Shown here: in pieces, positions 60,471 to 64,000 of the stretch | Layout: each line of letters starts with the position of its first letter | Position numbering within the stretch: the first letter of the stretch is position 1 | Assembly: GCA_021186555.1 (NCBI GenBank) | Contig: JAJKFL010000002.1 | Coordinates: forward strand, 28,622,001 to 28,686,000 | Direction of reading: 5' to 3' | Length of the DNA: 64,000 nucleotides | Origin: Reticulitermes speratus | Lineage: Eukaryota; Arthropoda; Insecta; Blattodea; Rhinotermitidae | Notes under the pieces: generated by a model | What the model was told of the DNA's origin: nothing | Seen by the model: only the letters and a program-made list of their open reading frames with translations | The model's database searches: none | Translations under genes and position numbers: made by a program

Positions 60471-61047
60471 CTGTCTTCCAGTTTGCTATCCAAAAATACA
60501 AAGATTAAGATATACAGAACTATAATTTTGCCTATTGTTTTGTATGGGTGTGAAACTTGGCCTCTCACACTGTGGGAGGAACATAGACTGAGGATTTTCG
60601 AGAATAGGGTGCTGAGGATATTTGTACCTAAGAGGGACGAGGTAACAGGAGAGTGGAGAAGACTACTTAACGAGGAACTTAATGATCTGTACTCATCACC
60701 AAATATTATTCAGGTGATCAAATCAAAAAGAATGTGGTGGGCGGGGCATGCAGCACGTATGGGGGAGGGGAGAGGTGCATACAGGGTTTTGGTGGGGAGA
60801 CCTGAGGGAAGGAGACCACTTGGAAGATCCAGGCGTAGATGGGAGGATAATATTAAAATGGATCTTCAAGAAGTGGGATGGGAGGGCATGGACTGGATTG
60901 ATATGGCTCAGGATAGGGACAGGTGGCGGGCTCTTGTGAGTGCGCTAATGAACCTTCGGGTTCCGTAAAATGCGGGGAATTTCTTGACTAGCTGACGACC
61001 TGCTAGCTTCTCAAGGACTCTGCTCCATGGAGTTAGTTTAGTTAGTC
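60471..61047 (+). mobile_element. LINE 3' end with intact C-terminal ORF segment and TSD
   Basis: This 5'-truncated non-LTR retrotransposon keeps an open frame of about 166 residues to a stop at 60968. The segment KIKIYRTIILPIVLYGCETW is typical of the end of a LINE reverse transcriptase. It continues through a WAGHAARMG...[12 protein letters not shown] stretch to MNLRVP. A 3' UTR with CTCTGCTCCATGGAG and (GTTA)n follows. The flanks carry a perfect 14-bp duplication AACTATATTTGTTT (60457-60470 and 61048-61061), so this is a young insertion. The catalytic core and endonuclease are missing, so it cannot move itself. A clade (RTE, Jockey or CR1 type) is not assigned with certainty. Confidence 0.9.
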
Positions 61048-61073
61048 AACTATATTTGTTTAATCTGTGTTCT

Positions 61074-61122
61074 GTAATAAGGATGTAACATATTATATTA
61101 ACGTAAGTTACATTCTTATTAC
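61074..61122. repeat. Small inverted repeat
   Basis: GTAATAAGGATGTAAC (61074-61089) pairs with GTTACATTCTTATTAC (61107-61122) with one mismatch, around a 17-bp loop. Confidence 0.75.
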
Positions 61123-62575
61123 ATAACTTTTAAGTACGTTACTGTGTAGCCGTAAGTTACAAAAATCACGCTTCTTAAATGTAGGTAGTGATTTTTTAGT
61201 ATACGCTAGACTTTCATTTTTTAATTTATTTGCTCTCTTTCTGAATTAACCGTCCTAGTACTGGGACCCATTTACGCCGGATAAATGGAGGTCACTGTAC
61301 TACAAACACAGTACAATCAAAATAACATCTGAAGGTAGTCTTGAAAACATTGCGTGCATTTTTCTTCTAGCAGTTTATCAAGCATTCGAGACAACGCTTT
61401 TTTTCTCTCAGTACATTTCACAGAAAAATATGTTTACTGTTAGACGTTAGTTCGTAATACATCGAGATGAACGCAATGCTATCTACAAATAGGCCAATGA
61501 CAGTGTATGAAACGCTAACTCCAACCAATCAGAAGGAAGCTTGTTTAGAAAGGGAGAGTTACCGGGGGCCGCTGAAAGGTAGATGACCGTGCGACCGAGC
61601 CGTGAATTCAAGGTCGTCTTGATGTAGAAGTGATCCTTAGGATGATGCTGCAGGACTGAGATCTGAGGCACCCTATGACAAGGGCGCGTTCACTAGACTA
61701 GTCACGCTCTTTAATTGGTCAGGGTTATGTTAGACAACATAAGTGTATTTATAAAGAGAGGGAGTGTTCTATTTGCTGCATCCCCAATCTACTTTCTCAC
61801 ACATGAGCATTACTCATAATACAAGCAGTGGTACCTGTTTTGTGTCAGCAGCCTCAACGTGCACAAAACTTAAACACAATAGATTAGTCCGCATCCAGAA
61901 ACAGTGAGCGCGGGAAGTTCTATCTGACCTTCTAATACTCCTTGCACCGTATCTAATCTGCATTTTTTATTTCGTGTCACACAGAACTAAACACATCCGA
62001 TGTCTGAGCCTGCAATGACAACTGTTTTAGGCTCTAAAATACTGTAGAGGTCTCTATCTTCTTCTTCTTCTTCTTCATTTGGAAGGGGAGGGGGAAGCTT
62101 GACGGATTCCCAAACCAATAAATAAACAAATAAATAAAGTATGGTAAACATATAAATGCGAGTGGGAGGAACTTTCGTTTAACTAATAAAAAAACGGGGC
62201 TTCGGTAATCTTCGTATATGCCCGAAAGACCCACGCTGACTTTTCAGTTTTCAAGTTCGGGGAAGGAGTATTGGACATAAAGTGTATATTTCATTCTTCT
62301 CTACAACTACAATTTTTCTTTCTGCTACACGTCTTTAGCGACTTACGCCCGAGATGCGAAAAGAAACGCATGCAGTACCCAGGTAACATGGTATTTAAAA
62401 CAGTCTAAGGAACATTTAATGGTTAGAAAAGCTAAAAGTCCCCAATACGAAATTTCATGCAAATCCGTTGAGAGGTTTCCGAGTTGTTACATGTGTACGA
62501 AATAACAGAGGGGTAGGACTTGAACAGACATGGCACTGAGGTGTGAATATTCGTACAAAGAACAAGATGGGAAAG
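61123..62575. other. Unassigned sequence
   Basis: No gene recognised. A CTT-repeat stretch lies at about 62057-62075. No element ends were identified. Confidence 0.45.
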
Positions 62576-62579
62576 TCTT

Positions 62580-62890
62580 TCATATCAAATGAAAGAAGGT
62601 AAGATGGGCAGAGTCTGTAGCACATGTGGAAGAGATATGCATAACAAATTTTAGTCGGAAAAGGAAACGGAGGAGACTGCTGCTTAGGAGATCCAGTTGT
62701 TGATGCAAGAATAATATTAAAATGGATAGCTTGTTAAAGAAATTGGAAGGCTTGTGAGGGTATGGATTACATTCACCTGGATAAAAATAGGTACCAGTCG
62801 CAGGCTCATGTGAGACATGGAATGAAATTTCAGGCACGAAATTTTTTACCACTCGGGCGGCTATTAGCTATTCAAGGACTTCGTGCTACG
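62580..62890 (+). mobile_element. LINE C-terminal remnant
   Basis: GGGCAGAGTCTGTAGCAC, AATAATATTAAAATGGATAG, GGTATGGATTACATTCACCTGG and GATAAAAATAGGTACCAGTCGC correspond in order to the coding end at 60471-61047, with stops. It ends near CTATTCAAGGACTTCGTGC. It is decayed. Confidence 0.75.
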
Positions 62891-63180
62891 AACTTGTTTA
62901 ATTAGTTAAATCACGAAACTGTGTAATTTACTGCCATTAATACTTAAAGCTCCCAAGTATTTAAGGAAAATATAAGAGGTTTGTCTAAACGTTTGCAAAT
63001 AACCAAACTGAGGTCATTACTAAAGTCGTCTAACACGTAGGCCCACTCAAAGACACTAAGCACAAAGCAATTACTTCTTCATGCTTTGTATAAGGAAAGT
63101 ACAGTGCAACACAGATGTGCAATAGTCTTCCTTTCTCCATCTCCCCCAAACCTATAACCATGGAAGGTCAGGGATAGTTT

Positions 63181-63672
63181 TTAGACAACATTTACTTTTG
63201 TTGGGTTTTTTTGAGCGTTTTTTTTTTTCGGGGAAACTAAATCCTTGAAGGTTATTCGCCTTTCAATGTGAACAGCAACCAAGGCCACCTTGAACTCGGG
63301 CCCAACCCACATTGTAATCCCATGCAGGAGGCCGTGGCAGTCCATCCTTCCGCCGGCCGTTGACTCCGATAGTAACCGACCTTCAACTCGCCAACGCCAC
63401 CAAATCGAAAGACGCACTGCGCATTGCAGCAACTGATTAGCTGAACCCATATAACGCGCTATGCAGCGCCTCACGGGATGTCTGTCTGCCTTCACATGCA
63501 AGCAATGCATGTACAATAAGGTCCAAAATTGTCCATTTTGGTATAATGAATCCAAGGGTAAAGGCATTAAGTAAGAGTGAAATGTCACACTGATACAGGA
63601 ACTTCCATGCCCCAAATCCTGAGTTACGTTATATTTCGTGGGAATTAAAAGCATATGCATTTTACGCTTCAC
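63181..63672 (-). other. Unrecognised 163-codon open frame
   Basis: This frame starts MKRKMHMLLI and ends TKVNVV. It has GC-richer middle sequence (VEGRLLSESTAGGRMDCHGL) and a lysine-rich end (SPKKKNAQKNP). No domain is recognised, and no splice or promoter evidence is seen. It is possibly a mobile-element or chance frame. Confidence 0.2.
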
Positions 63673-64000
63673 TTGTTCGGTTTTAGCACGTTTTTTTGAA
63701 TTGTTTCGTGGCTGTTCGTCTGGTCCTTACAATATGTATATGGAACGACAACAATCAGTTACCCTAGTACTACGCAAAGTGCAATAACCTTAAATTAACC
63801 CCCACAAAGCACTCGTTAGATCTATAACTTATTACTGTCTCACAGAAGAACGTTCTCAGCACGACTGCCAACTTTCCAAGGCGCACAACGGCCGGCGAAT
63901 TGCGTGTGGCTTTCAAAATTCCGTACGTGTATGATTTCAAAACAAAATTATGCAGGCAGCAAGCAGACGCAATACAAAATCGTAGGAATGAAAATAATAG
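63673..64000. other. Unassigned sequence at the right edge
   Basis: Nothing recognised in the last 328 bp. Confidence 0.5.

Noticed and set aside
42107..64000. First zinc-finger exon of E75
   Set aside because: I looked for CxxC...EGCK-type coding followed by a donor on the minus strand and saw none, so I place it outside the window.

Overview
The window looks like nuclear DNA from an insect with a large, repeat-rich genome. One real protein-coding gene is recognisable: the 3' part of the ecdysone-induced nuclear receptor E75 (Eip75B, NR1D3 class), on the minus strand. Four exons can be defined with splice sites and matching phases: 41838-41694 (second zinc finger), 31527-31286 (hinge and start of the ligand-binding domain), 26822-26604 (LBD core) and 26493-24463 (rest of the LBD, long F domain, stop). 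Together they encode 878 residues. Introns are about 10.2 kb, 4.5 kb and 110 bp. The exon carrying the first zinc finger was not found and should lie upstream, beyond the right edge. The large introns and the types of interspersed repeat suggest a polyneopteran insect, perhaps a cockroach or termite; this is an inference, not a demonstrated identification.

Layout. 1-22 kb is gene-free and lies downstream of E75. It is a mosaic of tRNA-derived SINEs, 5'-truncated or decayed non-LTR (LINE) fragments, hAT-like MITEs, fold-back elements and a 54-bp minisatellite. About 22.5-24.46 kb probably holds the E75 3' UTR. 24.46-41.84 kb is the E75 body. 41.84-64 kb is the upstream intron or intergenic part of the same locus, again full of SINEs and LINE ends, with two GC-rich promoter-like patches (about 33.4 and 51.3 kb) and an in-frame open extension of the zinc-finger exon (42003-41839) that may be an alternative first exon.

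Repeats. SINE family A (tRNA head, then a GTAGAGGTCTCTGCGACGAG body) has at least 6 copies. Family B (tRNA head, then a GGGGTAAAGCGGCCGGGGCG body) has about a dozen. Two further families have about two copies each, and single copies of others occur. Several copies keep perfect target-site duplications (10-15 bp), so retrotransposition was recent. A LINE family contributes one intact C-terminal ORF segment (60471-61047), one internally deleted short form (11741-12160) and many decayed ends.

The most unusual observations are a long fold-back with near-identical 172-bp arms inside 13-bp direct repeats (1373-1757), a 71-bp patch copied from 52.8 kb into 53.4 kb between 31-bp direct repeats, an internally deleted LINE with a target-site duplication, a recurring 'CTGAAGATGG...CCGAAACRT' hairpin core shared by several different elements, and an inverted pair of about 430-bp repeats at 38.8 and 57.1 kb. 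No complete undescribed system is evident.
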